From positions 247,813 through 311,812 of the forward strand of contig CAJTMW010000003.1 in the NCBI GenBank assembly GCA_910577275.1: a DNA stretch of 64,000 bases. Reading direction: 5' to 3'. The DNA comes from an uncultured Lachnospiraceae bacterium (GTDB taxonomy: Bacteria > Bacillota > Clostridia > Lachnospirales > Lachnospiraceae). The first letter of the stretch is position 1, and the number at the start of each line of letters is the position of its first letter. The position numbers and the translations under genes were made by a program. Of the stretch, positions 8,038 to 17,528 are shown one piece after another. The notes beneath the pieces were generated by a model. That model searched no databases. It was given only the letters and a program-made list of their open reading frames with translations, and had not been told where the DNA came from.

Positions 8038-8838
8038 CTAAACGCAGGATAATGACTGCAACGCCGTATTTTTAACTAGCGGCTCGAAGTGTTCTTCCAG
8101 ATAGGCATCGGAAGACGGAACCGATTTGACGGAACTGCCGTATTCGGAGAGAATGTTGCACACCTTGTTAAACTCAATGGGTGTGTGTCCGCTTTTGGAC
8201 AGAACCAGAATATATGAACCATCCTCCTGCTTATATAAGGAATTGACGCCGTTATAAAAGTTTGCAAGTACGTGGGCCGAAGCGATTACCTCCCTTAAGC
8301 TGTCAAAGGAATATAGCCTTGTGAGGTCCATCGTGGCCGCCGCGTCGGACAGCTTTTTCTGGAGGGCGTCCTTGAAGGAACGTTTGGCGTTTTCAAGCTC
8401 GGCGTTACTGCCGGACGCCGCAGCGCCATTCTGGGTGGCGGTGCCTCCGGTCTTTCCGTTCTGAATTTTGCGGAACAGGTCCAGGACGTCGTCGGCGCCT
8501 TCCGCGATGGTATCGAGAACCTCGTCTAAGGCGCTGCTGTCCGAGTGGACGGAGGGAGCAAACTTTGAAAAGCGCGTGTCAAGTTCGTCCGGGTCCTCCA
8601 CCTTGGTAATAATCAGGACAATGCACTCTGAATTCAGAGGAATTGCTTCTATCATTAATGGAATATCTTCCGCTTCAAATCCAAATTCAAAGGATGCCTG
8701 CTGCATCATGTCACGGAATAAATCTTTTGCCTTTTCGGTACCGTAAGCAAGTTCGCTGAGCTTTAATTCCCTGTCGGCCAAATCCTCCCTTGTGAGGGTA
8801 CAGCGAATCTGATGGTCATTAACTTTTTCGATTTTCAT
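8038..8838 (-). CDS. mecA: Adaptor protein MecA
   Basis: Adaptor that delivers substrates to the ClpC unfoldase for degradation by ClpCP, controlling competence-, sporulation- and stress-related regulators in Firmicutes. The 266 residues show the MecA layout: N-terminal substrate-binding domain (MKIEKVNDHQIRCTLTREDL ... FRDMMQQASFEFGFE), a flexible Ser/Asp-rich linker at about residues 95-150, and a C-terminal ClpC-binding domain (YSFDSLREVIASAHVLANF). Length is slightly above that of Bacillus MecA. The ribosome site is modest. Monocistronic, with a terminator directly downstream. Confidence 0.9.
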   Translation of the reverse strand: MKIEKVNDHQIRCTLTREDLADRELKLSELAYGTEKAKDLFRDMMQQASFEFGFEAEDIPLMIEAIPLNSECIVLIITKVEDPDELDTRFSKFAPSVHSDSSALDEVLDTIAEGADDVLDLFRKIQNGKTGGTATQNGAAASGSNAELENAKRSFKDALQKKLSDAAATMDLTRLYSFDSLREVIASAHVLANFYNGVNSLYKQEDGSYILVLSKSGHTPIEFNKVCNILSEYGSSVKSVPSSDAYLEEHFEPLVKNTALQSLSCV

Positions 8839-9038
8839 AATTTATCACATCCCTACTATTAAGATACTGTTATCCTTCCGTTTGGTGACAATTAAGAGTC
8901 ACTTAAAAATATATTATACTTTAGGCGAAATTAAGTCAATAGGTCAGAAAAACAGTTTAAAAAAATTTAATAATCTGCCAGTGTGTAAATGATTTCTAAC
9001 GTTTTTGTTAAAAATTAATAAATAAATGCGTTTTATAC

Positions 9039-9067
9039 TTGAAAAATCTGGTAATTAATACTATAAT
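9039..9067 (+). promoter_or_regulatory. Strong sigma-A promoter of the structured RNA
   Basis: TTGAAA (9039-9044), 17-nt spacer, TATAAT (9062-9067). The predicted start, 7-8 nt downstream, falls at 9074-9075, exactly where the closing helix of the RNA begins. Confidence 0.85.
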
Positions 9068-9074
9068 TTGTCCT

Positions 9075-9467
9075 GTAAGATGCTTCCGGATAAATCAGTA
9101 TCGGAAGGAGGCATGTACTTTATAATTTCATACTAATCTAAATGAATAAAATCAGGAGGCCTGTCAGGGCATACTGCGGATTTATTACCACCGCAGACCG
9201 ACAAGACGCAGCAATTTTTTTCACAGCAAATCGCTGTAGTAATGTATTGTATGCCCCGGCAGAGCCGTCTATTCCCTTCGGGCTTACGGCCCCGCAGTCA
9301 ATCGATACAGGAATTTCTACTTATTTTTATGAAGGGAAGTCTTACAGGCTTTGTGCTTGTCGCGAATATTTCTATAGATTTTCACTAATTATAATTCAAT
9401 CCTATTTAGGTGTTCGCAGCGGTAATTTATTTAAACTTAGATACGTATCCGGCATCTTACCTTTTTA
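9075..9467 (+). ncRNA. Free-standing structured RNA, class not identified
   Basis: A 393-nt transcript is implied by a consensus promoter whose start coincides with a long closing helix. GTAAGATG (9075-9082) and CCGGATA (9086-9092) pair with TATCCGG (9446-9452) and CATCTTAC (9453-9460), 15 bp with a 3-nt bulge; CTTTTTA follows at once. Inside, GGGCATAC (9167-9174) pairs with GTATGCCC (9249-9256), enclosing hairpins TGCGG/CCGCA (9175-9179, 9191-9195) and ACAGC/GCTGT (9223-9237). Next comes GCCGT/ACGGC (9264-9268, 9286-9290) capped by CCC-TTC-GGG. No open frame here has a ribosome site that makes sense. It lacks the hallmarks of RNase P, tmRNA, SRP and 6S RNA as I know them. Size is above the roughly 200-nt raiA class, which cannot be excluded. 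Confidence 0.7.
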
Positions 9468-9590
9468 GTATCGTCATTAAAATGAAAACTATAATCGGTT
9501 TCGGGATTAATTTATCTCTCTGACATGACATATCACGGATGCCTTTTGGAGGATGCCAGGAAATAAATCCCGGGACAGATGGGAGAAATC

Positions 9591-9809
9591 ATGACTGCAA
9601 AGGATGAGAGAAGCCCGAAGCCGCTCAGAGTAAGGCTTGAGGAAATGGAAAGAGAGGGCGTTAAGCTGTACGTCAACGGCAGGCTGGCCACATCGGAGTA
9701 TATTGTAAGGCACTGTATCAACGAAGATACCGTTTATATGCCCGATTATGTGACTGACGAGAGCGGCAGGGTAAAGGAAATCAGATACGATAAGATTTAT
9801 ATGAAGTAA
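9591..9809 (+). CDS. Small conserved-looking hypothetical protein
   Basis: A 72-residue soluble, charged protein (RVRLEEMEREGVKLYVNGRLA ... IVRHCINEDTVYMPDYVTDE). I do not recognise the family. The ATG at 9591 is chosen over 9579 because GGGAGA lies just before it. Composition and codon use look like a real gene. It stands alone between the structured RNA and the GH18 gene, and no function can be inferred. Confidence 0.6.
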   Translation: MTAKDERSPKPLRVRLEEMEREGVKLYVNGRLATSEYIVRHCINEDTVYMPDYVTDESGRVKEIRYDKIYMK

Positions 9810-9982
9810 CAGCCTCCTGCAGAACGCCTGCGGACGCCGCGGAATTGCCCGGACAGACAGCCCCCTGGAACGATGAGGAGTTTCCGGTGTTCCGTCAGGC
9901 ATAAAATGTTGTAAAAAGTCAAAATTAATAATGACGGTACCTGATTTGTTTGCTATAATATAGGGCGATTGGAGGTCACAGG

Positions 9983-11680
9983 ATGAAGAAAAAATTAATA
10001 CCCGTACTGATTGCAATCGTCCTTATTATTGTAATAGGAGGCGTGAGCGTGGGAGCGGCATTGTTTGAGAGATATTCCTATTCTAAGGAGAGGGCTGATT
10101 TGTCCGCTTATTTTCAGATGAACGGGGAATCGGATGTGGCGATTATTCTGCAGGATGAGCTGATTGAGGAGAGGGCAAGGCTTTTTGACAATGCCTATTA
10201 TCTGGATTTGGCTACAGTCCATAAATATTTTAACGACCGTTTTTACGAGGACAGGGGGGAAGGGCTTTTGCTGTATACGCTTCCCGACGATATTGTCCGC
10301 ACGGTTATCGGCAGCAGCGAGGTGAGCGGCAAAAGCGGAACGGAGGAGTTGCCGTATGTTCCGGCCAGATATGAGGGCGACGTCCTGTATCTTGCAATAG
10401 ATTTTGTGAAGAATTATGCAAATTTTTCCTATGAAGGCTTCGGGGAACCGAACCGCCTCCAGATTTATACCCGGTGGAACGAGCGCACCGTGGCGGAGAT
10501 TAACAAGGATACCGCGGTAAGGGTTTTAGGAGGAGTCAAGAGCGAAATCCTAAAGGATATGACGGCCGGGGATAAGGTCGTTATACTGGAAGAAATGGAA
10601 AGCTGGAGCAAGGTGAAAACCGGCGATTCCATCATCGGATATGTGGAAAACAAGCGGCTTGAGAATGAGGCGGCGGAAGCTCCCATACCGGTGACCGATT
10701 ATGTGGAGCCGGAGTACACCAGCATTACAAGGGACCATAAGATTAATCTTGGCTGGCATGTAATAGGGGGAGTCGGCGGAAACGACACCCTTTCGGAGGC
10801 GGTTGCAAACACGAAGGGGCTGAATGTGATTTCTCCCACATGGTTTAAGTTAAATGACAGCGAGGGCGGTTTTGTCAGCTTTGCAAGCCAGGACTACGTG
10901 GATAAGGCCCATGGCATGGGGCTTGAGGTATGGGGACTTGTGGAAAATATCGAGTACGCGGACAGCATTGATATGTACGGGCTGCTTTCTTCCACTACCA
11001 ACAGGGCAAGGCTGATTGACAATCTGGTGGGGACGACGCTGGCTTACGGGCTTGACGGAATCAACGTGGACCTTGAGCAGATAAGCATGGACTGCGGGGA
11101 GCATTACATCGAGTTTATCAGGGAGCTGTCGATTCCCTGCAGGGCAAACGGTATTGTGCTTTCCGTGGATAACTACGTGCCCACAGGCTATACGGACCAT
11201 TACGACAGAGAAGAACAGGGCGTGGTTGCCGACTATGTCATTATTATGGGGTATGATGAGCATTATTCGGGAAGCAATCAGGCGGGAAGCGTTGCGTCTA
11301 TTAATTTTGTGGAGGAAGGAATTCAGAAAACAGTAGAGCAGGTACCGGCTAATAAGGTGATTAACGCGGTTCCCTTTTACACAAGAATCTGGGAGACAAA
11401 GGGAGCGGAGCTCGGCAGTCAGGCGGTAGGCATGGAGGCGGCCGAGGAGTTTGTCAGAGCGCACGGCATGTCTGTGGAATGGGATGAGGAGACCTGCCAG
11501 AATTACGGGGAGTGCACGGAAGACGGAAGCCTGTTCCAGGTATGGCTTGAGGACGAGCGTTCCATGGAGGTCAAGCTGAATATTATGGAGAAATATCAGA
11601 TTGGCGGCGTGGCAGGCTGGCGGCTGGGATTTGAAAAGCCGGAAATATGGGATATAATTGAGGTATATCTGAACAGATAA
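9983..11680 (+). CDS. Exported SH3-domain / glycoside hydrolase family 18 protein (YaaH/SleL-like)
   Basis: Probable cell-wall or cortex-lytic enzyme of 565 residues, anchored outside the membrane by an uncleaved N-terminal segment (residues 5-30). A copper-amine-oxidase-N-like region follows (~60-160), then a bacterial SH3 domain (~165-225: AVRVLGGVKSEILKDM...VGYVENK type). From ~240 to the end is a GH18 barrel with the catalytic DGINVDLEQ; the Glu is kept, and Asn in place of the middle Asp is common in the spore-associated branch. Members cleave N-acetylglucosamine linkages in peptidoglycan. GGAGG lies at good spacing before the ATG. Monocistronic, with a terminator at 11696. Spore cortex versus vegetative wall as target is undecided. 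Confidence 0.88.
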   Translation: MKKKLIPVLIAIVLIIVIGGVSVGAALFERYSYSKERADLSAYFQMNGESDVAIILQDELIEERARLFDNAYYLDLATVHKYFNDRFYEDRGEGLLLYTLPDDIVRTVIGSSEVSGKSGTEELPYVPARYEGDVLYLAIDFVKNYANFSYEGFGEPNRLQIYTRWNERTVAEINKDTAVRVLGGVKSEILKDMTAGDKVVILEEMESWSKVKTGDSIIGYVENKRLENEAAEAPIPVTDYVEPEYTSITRDHKINLGWHVIGGVGGNDTLSEAVANTKGLNVISPTWFKLNDSEGGFVSFASQDYVDKAHGMGLEVWGLVENIEYADSIDMYGLLSSTTNRARLIDNLVGTTLAYGLDGINVDLEQISMDCGEHYIEFIRELSIPCRANGIVLSVDNYVPTGYTDHYDREEQGVVADYVIIMGYDEHYSGSNQAGSVASINFVEEGIQKTVEQVPANKVINAVPFYTRIWETKGAELGSQAVGMEAAEEFVRAHGMSVEWDEETCQNYGECTEDGSLFQVWLEDERSMEVKLNIMEKYQIGGVAGWRLGFEKPEIWDIIEVYLNR

Positions 11681-11695
11681 CGGGAAATGAAGGAA

Positions 11696-11718
11696 GCGGC
11701 CCAAAGAGGGCCGCTTTT
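11696..11718 (+). terminator. Terminator of the GH18 gene
   Basis: GCGGCCC (11696-11702) pairs with GGGCCGC (11708-11714) over a 5-nt loop and is followed by TTTT, 16 bp after the stop. Confidence 0.9.
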
Positions 11719-11783
11719 GCTATGAGAAGCGGGTCTGCGAAGCGCGGCGCCCGCTTCCTGCGTACATGAGACGGAAACCGGCT

Positions 11784-13358
11784 TCATTCCAGCATGGCAA
11801 GCAGCCTTTCCCTTGTGCGCAGCAGAGCGCTTCCGTCCCGGGTGTAGGTACGGAAATCTTTGCAGACGCTTTGTATAAGAAGGTCTGTCTCCTCAGGGGA
11901 AATCTCCGCCGCCTGCACAAGGAGTTCGTAATCCTCTGCGCCGGCGCGCTGGGCTTCAAAGCGCATGCTCTTTAAGGGACCGTTTTTGCCGGGATATACG
12001 ATGTGGGCGTCTCCGGCGGGCAGCAGCGCGCCCTTGTGGGGGCAGCAGGCGCTGTGCCAGATATCGCTGCCGATGTAATAGTTAAAGCCCCAGTGCAGAA
12101 AGCCGGAGAGCCGATAGCGCACTCCCATCCAGAGGAGAAGGCGGCTTACGGTGAGAGGCAAATCCATGCTGCGGTTCATAATGGGGCCGGCGGGAAAAGC
12201 GCAGGTATAAAACCACATTTCTTCACCGGCGGCTTTGAGCCTTTCATACTCGGCCCGCCATTTTTCGTAGGTATCCTGTTTGGGCACCCAGATATCGATT
12301 CCGCCGCCCAAATTTGTGGTTTCCACAGCGTCAATGACAGGAATTCCGGGGAGGAATCTGCGGAATATTCCGGCAAGGATGCGGTAGGTGCCGTCGTTGG
12401 CGGTCTGGGGCTCGTCGGCAAGGGACTGAACCATACAGTGATTCCAGCGGTTTCTCTCGATAACGGAGGCCCACCCGGTAAAATAAAGCCGGAGCTGCAG
12501 ATAGCCTTCCTGTGTGGTGACGCCTGTGCGGGTATCCCATTCAGGATAATATTCCGCATCCTCCCAGTCGTGCCAGTGAGCCACGGGGCCGCCGCAGAGC
12601 CATTTGGCTCCCGCCGAGCGGGCAATCTGACCGGCGCGTTCCGCCATGGAAAAATCAAAACCCGCAAGCTTTCCGTCTTTAAAAACCGCTTCGCCCGGAG
12701 GGAGAAGAATGTGGGTACAGCGCATCTCTATCTGCGCCTTCACATAGGCTTCAAATAATCTCCAGTATTCGCTGCCGGCTTTTTCCACGTGATGCTGTGC
12801 GGCGAGATTATCGTAGGCAAAAAAATTGAGCATTCCAAGGCGGCAGGAGGAAAGGGGCGGCACTTTGGCGGAGCTTACCCGGCATTGCAGAGGGATTTTC
12901 GTTTCATCTGCGCCGTCCAGAATACACAGCTCTCCGGTATAACTGCCGGGCGGGGCGGAGCCGTCCGCCTCCACGCAGAGGTATAGGGCGAGCCTTTTTG
13001 CAAAAGTATGACCCTCTGCAAAAGCAGAATCTTCTATGGGCAGCAGGGCGTCATAGACTTCAAAGGGAGCCTTTCGCGTGACAAATTCCCGGCAGCGGTC
13101 GTAATCCGCAGTAGTCATAAATTTACAGTCGGTATTTTCATTGACGCCGACGGGGAGAAGATAAAAAAGTCGTGCGCTCAGGCCGGATACATTTTGCAGC
13201 CAGGTAAAAGTAAGACGCACAGGGGCGGAGGGAGCCTCTCCCAGTATCTGGGCTCCGCAATGCCCTCCTGCGGGGAGGGTGAGCGCAAGGCGGGTATTGC
13301 CGTTATGGGGGGTATCGGGATAAATCCAGTCCGTGTCGGTAAAAACAGAATATTTCAT
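11784..13358 (-). CDS. DUF4091 protein, putative GH123-like glycoside hydrolase
   Basis: Cytosolic protein of 524 residues with no signal peptide. An N-terminal beta-sandwich (~1-165) precedes a barrel-like region, where FAYDNLAAQHHVEKAGSEYW, LADEPQTANDGTYR and WFYTCAFPAGPIMNR occur, then a C-terminal DUF4091 part (YRLSGFLHWGFNYY ... ISPEETD). Such proteins resemble GH123 N-acetylgalactosaminidases; the DEP acidic pair near residue 312 is a candidate catalytic site. It is the last gene of a unit with a YesN/YesM-type regulator pair and faces a carbohydrate ABC transporter, so it likely acts on the imported glycan. Exact substrate unknown. Confidence 0.75.
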   Translation of the reverse strand: MKYSVFTDTDWIYPDTPHNGNTRLALTLPAGGHCGAQILGEAPSAPVRLTFTWLQNVSGLSARLFYLLPVGVNENTDCKFMTTADYDRCREFVTRKAPFEVYDALLPIEDSAFAEGHTFAKRLALYLCVEADGSAPPGSYTGELCILDGADETKIPLQCRVSSAKVPPLSSCRLGMLNFFAYDNLAAQHHVEKAGSEYWRLFEAYVKAQIEMRCTHILLPPGEAVFKDGKLAGFDFSMAERAGQIARSAGAKWLCGGPVAHWHDWEDAEYYPEWDTRTGVTTQEGYLQLRLYFTGWASVIERNRWNHCMVQSLADEPQTANDGTYRILAGIFRRFLPGIPVIDAVETTNLGGGIDIWVPKQDTYEKWRAEYERLKAAGEEMWFYTCAFPAGPIMNRSMDLPLTVSRLLLWMGVRYRLSGFLHWGFNYYIGSDIWHSACCPHKGALLPAGDAHIVYPGKNGPLKSMRFEAQRAGAEDYELLVQAAEISPEETDLLIQSVCKDFRTYTRDGSALLRTRERLLAMLE

Positions 13359-13462
13359 GGTAAGTTCCTTTCTGGTGTGGCGATAAATTCATTTCTGCAG
13401 GCAGCAAGTCAGGCGGCATGCCTGTATGTAGATTTTGCGGATGCCGCGGGAAAGTGTCTTTC

Positions 13463-15265
13463 CTATTCGCCGTCGTCGGGAAGGATGGCGGGAATCAGTA
13501 TGGTCACGCAGGTACCTTTTCCCGGCGTGCTTTTGCAGGACAATCCGTAAGGGGCGCCGTAGGCAATATGCAGGCGGTCGCAGATGTTTCGGACGCCGTA
13601 TCCCCCGGCGGTCTCGTCCACCCGGCCGGAGGCGGCGGGAGCAAAGTTTTTCCGCAGCGTTTCTTCGTCCATTCCGACGCCGTCGTCTTCAATGGAGATA
13701 GATACCACGCCGTTTTCCCGTTTTGTGCTGACGCAAAGACTGCCCTTTTTTGACGGCTTCTCAAAAATACCGTGGATAATTGCATTTTCTATCAGGGGCT
13801 GCAGGACAATTTTGATAATCAGACATTCATTTGCGGATTCGTCCAGAACCCAGCGAACCGATACGCTGTCCTCGAACCGCATATTCTGTATGTCTGCATA
13901 AAGCTGCGCATGCCTGATTTCGTCGGCCAGCGGAATACAGTCGTTGCCGCTGCTTAGGGAAATCCGGTAAAAACGGCCAAGAGCCCGTACCATGCGGCTG
14001 ATTTGCGGCACATTATGGGAGATGGCGGTGCAGTTGATTAAATCCAGAGAATTATAGAGGAAATGCGGGTTAATCTGCGCCTGGAGGGCTTTTAATTCCA
14101 GATTTTTTATCTGCTGTCCGTAAAGAACCTTTTCCTCCATCAGCGTATCGATACGCATCATCATCTGGTCAAAATTTTTCATGAGCTGCGCGATTTCGTC
14201 ATTGCCGGAGGGCGTTATTCTCACCTTCACGTTGCCGCTTTCTACTGCCAGCATGGTTCGGGCCAGACGGGAAATACGGTCAAGGGTGGATTTGCTGACG
14301 GCGACGGCGAGCACATAGGCGGCGGCGCCGAGCAGCAGCACAATCGCCAGCATTTCAAGACGCAGCTCGCGGCTTAAACGGAAAACATCGTCAAAGGGGA
14401 GGAGGGAAACCATGCGCCACCCTTCCATCGACAGGGGGCGCTGCTGGACATAATAGTTCCGGCCCTCTATCGACACCACCTCCCAGACGCCGGTTGCGGA
14501 GAAGGATAATTCTCCGGCAAGGGCATGAAGGTCTTTGGACGCGATACTGTCGGAGGAGTGATACAAAATCTCATTTTCACGCAGCAGAAGCAGAATCCCG
14601 TTTTCCGTAATGGGGGTGTTCCGGGCAAGGCGGATGATATGGGAGAAATCCGCGTCCGCCCGAAGAACCGCAAGGGGTTCTGTGATATTGCGGGGATTAT
14701 AAATCACCTGCATGGAGGAAAACCATGCCTGCTCCCCGGCAGGCTGGTCTGAAAAATCGGAGGGAGCAAACCACATCCTGCCGTTTTGTGCGGAAAGAGA
14801 GGAATACCAGTCGCTGTCCGACACCTCCCGCAGCTGGATAATGTTGTTGCGCCCGGAGGCGTACAGATAGTCATTGTCCGCATACAGCCGGATACGCGAA
14901 AGGCCGGAAAGGTTGCATAAATGCTCAAAGGTGAGGGCAAGCTGGTCCGAGTCCTCCAGACGGCTGATATAAGTATAGTCGTCCGGGTTGTTGGATGCCA
15001 TATGGTAGACGATGGGGTCCAGGACAAGAATATCGAGAACCTCGTCCAGCTTCCCGAAAGCCTGCCGGACGGAAAGGAAGGCGGTATCAAAAGCATTCTG
15101 CGCGGCGGTGAGGGTCTGCCTTCGCATCACATTCCAGACGCGGATATAAGAATAAACGGTAAAAAAACCAAGAGGAAGGACTACCAGCAGAAAATAAACG
15201 AACAAAAGCTTCGTTTTAAGGCTTCCCCCTTTTAAAGGCCGGAAAAAAGCAGGTTTATGTTTCAT
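13463..15265 (-). CDS. YesM-type sensor histidine kinase
   Basis: Membrane sensor of about 600 residues: membrane segment near residues 20-40, a large extracellular sensor domain, a second membrane segment (~300-320), HAMP (LDRISRLARTMLAVESGNVKV), His_kinase domain with QAQINPHFLYNSLDLIN, and a GHKL ATPase domain (LQPLIENAIIHGI, DDGVGMD, GGYGVRNI). Kinases of this type sense extracellular sugars directly or through binding proteins. The ATG at 15265 is taken because it overlaps the end of the response-regulator gene by 11 nt (ATGAAACATAA), implying coupled translation; a longer frame upstream lies inside that gene. Confidence 0.92.
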   Translation of the reverse strand: MKHKPAFFRPLKGGSLKTKLLFVYFLLVVLPLGFFTVYSYIRVWNVMRRQTLTAAQNAFDTAFLSVRQAFGKLDEVLDILVLDPIVYHMASNNPDDYTYISRLEDSDQLALTFEHLCNLSGLSRIRLYADNDYLYASGRNNIIQLREVSDSDWYSSLSAQNGRMWFAPSDFSDQPAGEQAWFSSMQVIYNPRNITEPLAVLRADADFSHIIRLARNTPITENGILLLLRENEILYHSSDSIASKDLHALAGELSFSATGVWEVVSIEGRNYYVQQRPLSMEGWRMVSLLPFDDVFRLSRELRLEMLAIVLLLGAAAYVLAVAVSKSTLDRISRLARTMLAVESGNVKVRITPSGNDEIAQLMKNFDQMMMRIDTLMEEKVLYGQQIKNLELKALQAQINPHFLYNSLDLINCTAISHNVPQISRMVRALGRFYRISLSSGNDCIPLADEIRHAQLYADIQNMRFEDSVSVRWVLDESANECLIIKIVLQPLIENAIIHGIFEKPSKKGSLCVSTKRENGVVSISIEDDGVGMDEETLRKNFAPAASGRVDETAGGYGVRNICDRLHIAYGAPYGLSCKSTPGKGTCVTILIPAILPDDGE

Positions 15266-16364
15266 GTCGATGTCTCTCCCTGTATTCTTTAGGCGAAAGG
15301 CCCACCTCGCGGGTGAACAGTCTTGTAAAATATTTTCCGTCTGCATATCCTACAGCTCTGGCAACCTCGTAAAGCTTCTTTTGGGAACCGGAAAGAAGCT
15401 CCCTGGCATGCATGATGCGCAGCTGTGTGAGGCGCTGGTTAATGGTTTTGTCGCAGCTTTTTTTGTAGGCGGCGCACAGATAGGTATAGGTGAAGCCAAG
15501 GTCCAGAGCCATATCCTGAACCGTCAGGCCGCTGTCTTTGTAGTTCTGCTCCAGATAGCGTTCCACACGGGAAACAATGTCCATGTCCTCCGAAACAAGC
15601 AGGGAAAAATATTTGCGGGAGAGCTCGAGCAGAGTATCCCATAGCTGCGCCAGAGTCTCCTGGCCTGCCGCCGTGTAGAGATAGTAATCGGCGTTCCGGG
15701 TGATGGCGGTGATATTGCAGGTTTCGGAGGCGTTTAAAAACAACTGGACAATCTGACGGTAGAAATGGCGCAGATAAGCCGGGTCCGTTCCCTCAAACCG
15801 GCGGATTTCCCGGTACATTTTGCGCAGGGTGTTTTCTGTCTCCGCTTCCTTCCGGTCCCTGATGGATTCGGAAAGAAGGTCAAGCTGTGCCGGACTGCCC
15901 TGAAAGACGCCGCTTCCAAGAGGGGTATCATGCTCCTGGCCGCCATGGAAAAAAAGCCTGCGGGAAGCTTCCCGGCTGTCGGTATTTTCAATATCTGCAA
16001 TGACATCCTTAAGAGCCTTTGTGATTTCATCCAAATCGATGGGCTTTTCCACATAGCTGGCGGCTTTCAGCTTAATAGCGCCCTTTAGATATTCCTTGTC
16101 CGAATAACCGCTTAAGAAGATAAACTGGCTCCTGGGGCAGAACTCACGGATAGCGGCGGCCATCTGCAGTCCGTTCATACGGGGCATTTTTACATCGGTG
16201 ATTACGATATCGGGACGGTGCTGCCGCGCCATGTCTATTGCCTCTCCTCCGTCGGATGCCTGAAAAATCCGGGTTACGCCCAGGGCGTCCCAGGGAAGGT
16301 GGTCGCACAGCACTTTTCTCGGCATATATTCGTCATCTACAATCAATACGGTAAAATTCATCAA
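15255..16364 (-). CDS. YesN-type response regulator with AraC output domain
   Basis: Regulator of 369 residues paired with the adjacent YesM-type kinase. The N-terminal receiver keeps the acidic pocket (LIVDDE), the phospho-acceptor Asp (DIVITDVKMPRMNG) and Lys (SYVEKPID). A ~120-residue linker follows and then a C-terminal AraC-type double helix-turn-helix (LTVQDMALDLGFTYTYLCAAYKK and LYEVARAVGYADGKYFTRLFTREVGLSPKEYR). It probably activates the divergent ABC transporter operon at 16575 and the DUF4091 gene. The 210-bp divergent gap holds the likely binding sites; I could not define them. Confidence 0.92.
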   Translation of the reverse strand: MMNFTVLIVDDEYMPRKVLCDHLPWDALGVTRIFQASDGGEAIDMARQHRPDIVITDVKMPRMNGLQMAAAIREFCPRSQFIFLSGYSDKEYLKGAIKLKAASYVEKPIDLDEITKALKDVIADIENTDSREASRRLFFHGGQEHDTPLGSGVFQGSPAQLDLLSESIRDRKEAETENTLRKMYREIRRFEGTDPAYLRHFYRQIVQLFLNASETCNITAITRNADYYLYTAAGQETLAQLWDTLLELSRKYFSLLVSEDMDIVSRVERYLEQNYKDSGLTVQDMALDLGFTYTYLCAAYKKSCDKTINQRLTQLRIMHARELLSGSQKKLYEVARAVGYADGKYFTRLFTREVGLSPKEYRERHRHET

Positions 16365-16574
16365 TAATCCCTCTCAAATCCGGCTCTTTATATAAATAAT
16401 ATACATAAATATTAAAATTTTCAATTCAAAATCCCGTTTTAGGCAGTCAAAATGGCAAACAACGTAATTTTGTACCCCTTTCGAAAATTAGTCCCATTGT
16501 TTTTGGGTTGGAGTCTTTGCTAAGATAAAACTGCAAGGGCATACAAAGAGATTTCGAGAGGGGGGAAGCAATTT

Positions 16575-17501
16575 ATGAAAAGCAGGAAACATCCGTTTTT
16601 ATATGATTTGCGTCATAACCGGACCAAATGGCTGATGCTTCTGCCGGCGGCGGCAGTAGTGATTTTAATGTGCTATATTCCCATGGGAGGGATTGTTCTT
16701 GCTTTCAAAAAGTACAATTACCACGACGGGGTTTTCGGAAGTCCCTGGGCAGGCTTTGAAAACTTCCAGTATTTTTTCAAGTCAGGAAAAGCCTGGCTGA
16801 CCACAAGAAATACGATTCTCTATAATCTTGTGTTTCTGTGCGTGAATACTTTTCTGCAGATTACCTGCGCGATTCTGCTCAGTGAGCTGGCGGGAAAGGT
16901 ATTTAAGCGCATCACTCAGTCGGTGATGTTTTTGCCGTATTTTATTTCATGGGTGGTAGTGGGAGCCTTTGTTTATAACCTTTTTAATTACGAATTCGGA
17001 GCGGTTAATTCTTTTTTGAGGAGCGCGGGGAGGGAGCCGGTGGATGTGTATTCCACAAAAAGCGCCTGGCCGGTGATTCTGGTCGCCGTGAGCGCCTTTA
17101 AAAATGTGGGCTACGGAACGGTAATGTATCTGGCAAGCATCGTGAACATTGACGGGGAAATGTTTGAAGCGGCTGATTTGGACGGCGCGACTATGTGGCA
17201 GAAGATACGCTATATCACGCTTCCCTGCATAAGACCGACGGTAGTCATCCTGTTCCTGCTTGCAATCGGAACCATTATGAAAGGCGATTTCCAGATGTTC
17301 TGGCAGGTGACGGGGAATAATCCCATGGTGCTGGATGTGACGGATGTCATCGATACTTACGTGACGCGTTCGCTGATGACGCTGCAGGAATTCGGGATGA
17401 CCAGCGCGGCGGGGCTCTATCAGTCGGGAATTTCCTTTGTGCTGGTTCTGGCGGCCAATTATATTGTAAAAAAGGTGGAACCGGATTATGCATTGTTCTG
17501 A
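16575..17501 (+). CDS. Carbohydrate ABC transporter permease 1 (LplB-like)
   Basis: Inner-membrane permease of 308 residues with six predicted segments, first of two. The MalF-type EAA loop is present (EAADLDGATMWQKIRYITLPCIRP, near residue 195). Length and the start MWLMLLPAAAVV-type first segment fit the LplB/YteP group that takes up plant or host oligosaccharides. GAGAGGGG precedes the ATG. First gene of a three-gene operon with a second permease and a binding lipoprotein. No ATPase is encoded nearby, as is usual for this group, which shares an MsmX-type ATPase encoded elsewhere. Confidence 0.92.
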   Translation: MKSRKHPFLYDLRHNRTKWLMLLPAAAVVILMCYIPMGGIVLAFKKYNYHDGVFGSPWAGFENFQYFFKSGKAWLTTRNTILYNLVFLCVNTFLQITCAILLSELAGKVFKRITQSVMFLPYFISWVVVGAFVYNLFNYEFGAVNSFLRSAGREPVDVYSTKSAWPVILVAVSAFKNVGYGTVMYLASIVNIDGEMFEAADLDGATMWQKIRYITLPCIRPTVVILFLLAIGTIMKGDFQMFWQVTGNNPMVLDVTDVIDTYVTRSLMTLQEFGMTSAAGLYQSGISFVLVLAANYIVKKVEPDYALF

Positions 17502-17528
17502 CAGGGCGCCGTATGAGAGGAGAGAGCC

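Noticed and set aside
9142..9468. Open frame of 108 codons across the structured RNA
   Set aside because: It lies entirely within the predicted RNA and its codons coincide with the stems. The residue composition is not protein-like (many Cys, Phe, Arg in no pattern), and promoter, closing helix and terminator explain the region better.
10850..11704. 284-codon frame opposite to the GH18 gene
   Set aside because: Antisense shadow with His/Leu-rich random composition and no translation signal.
12003..12758. 251-codon frame opposite to the DUF4091 gene
   Set aside because: Antisense shadow; Gly/Ala-rich without domain pattern.
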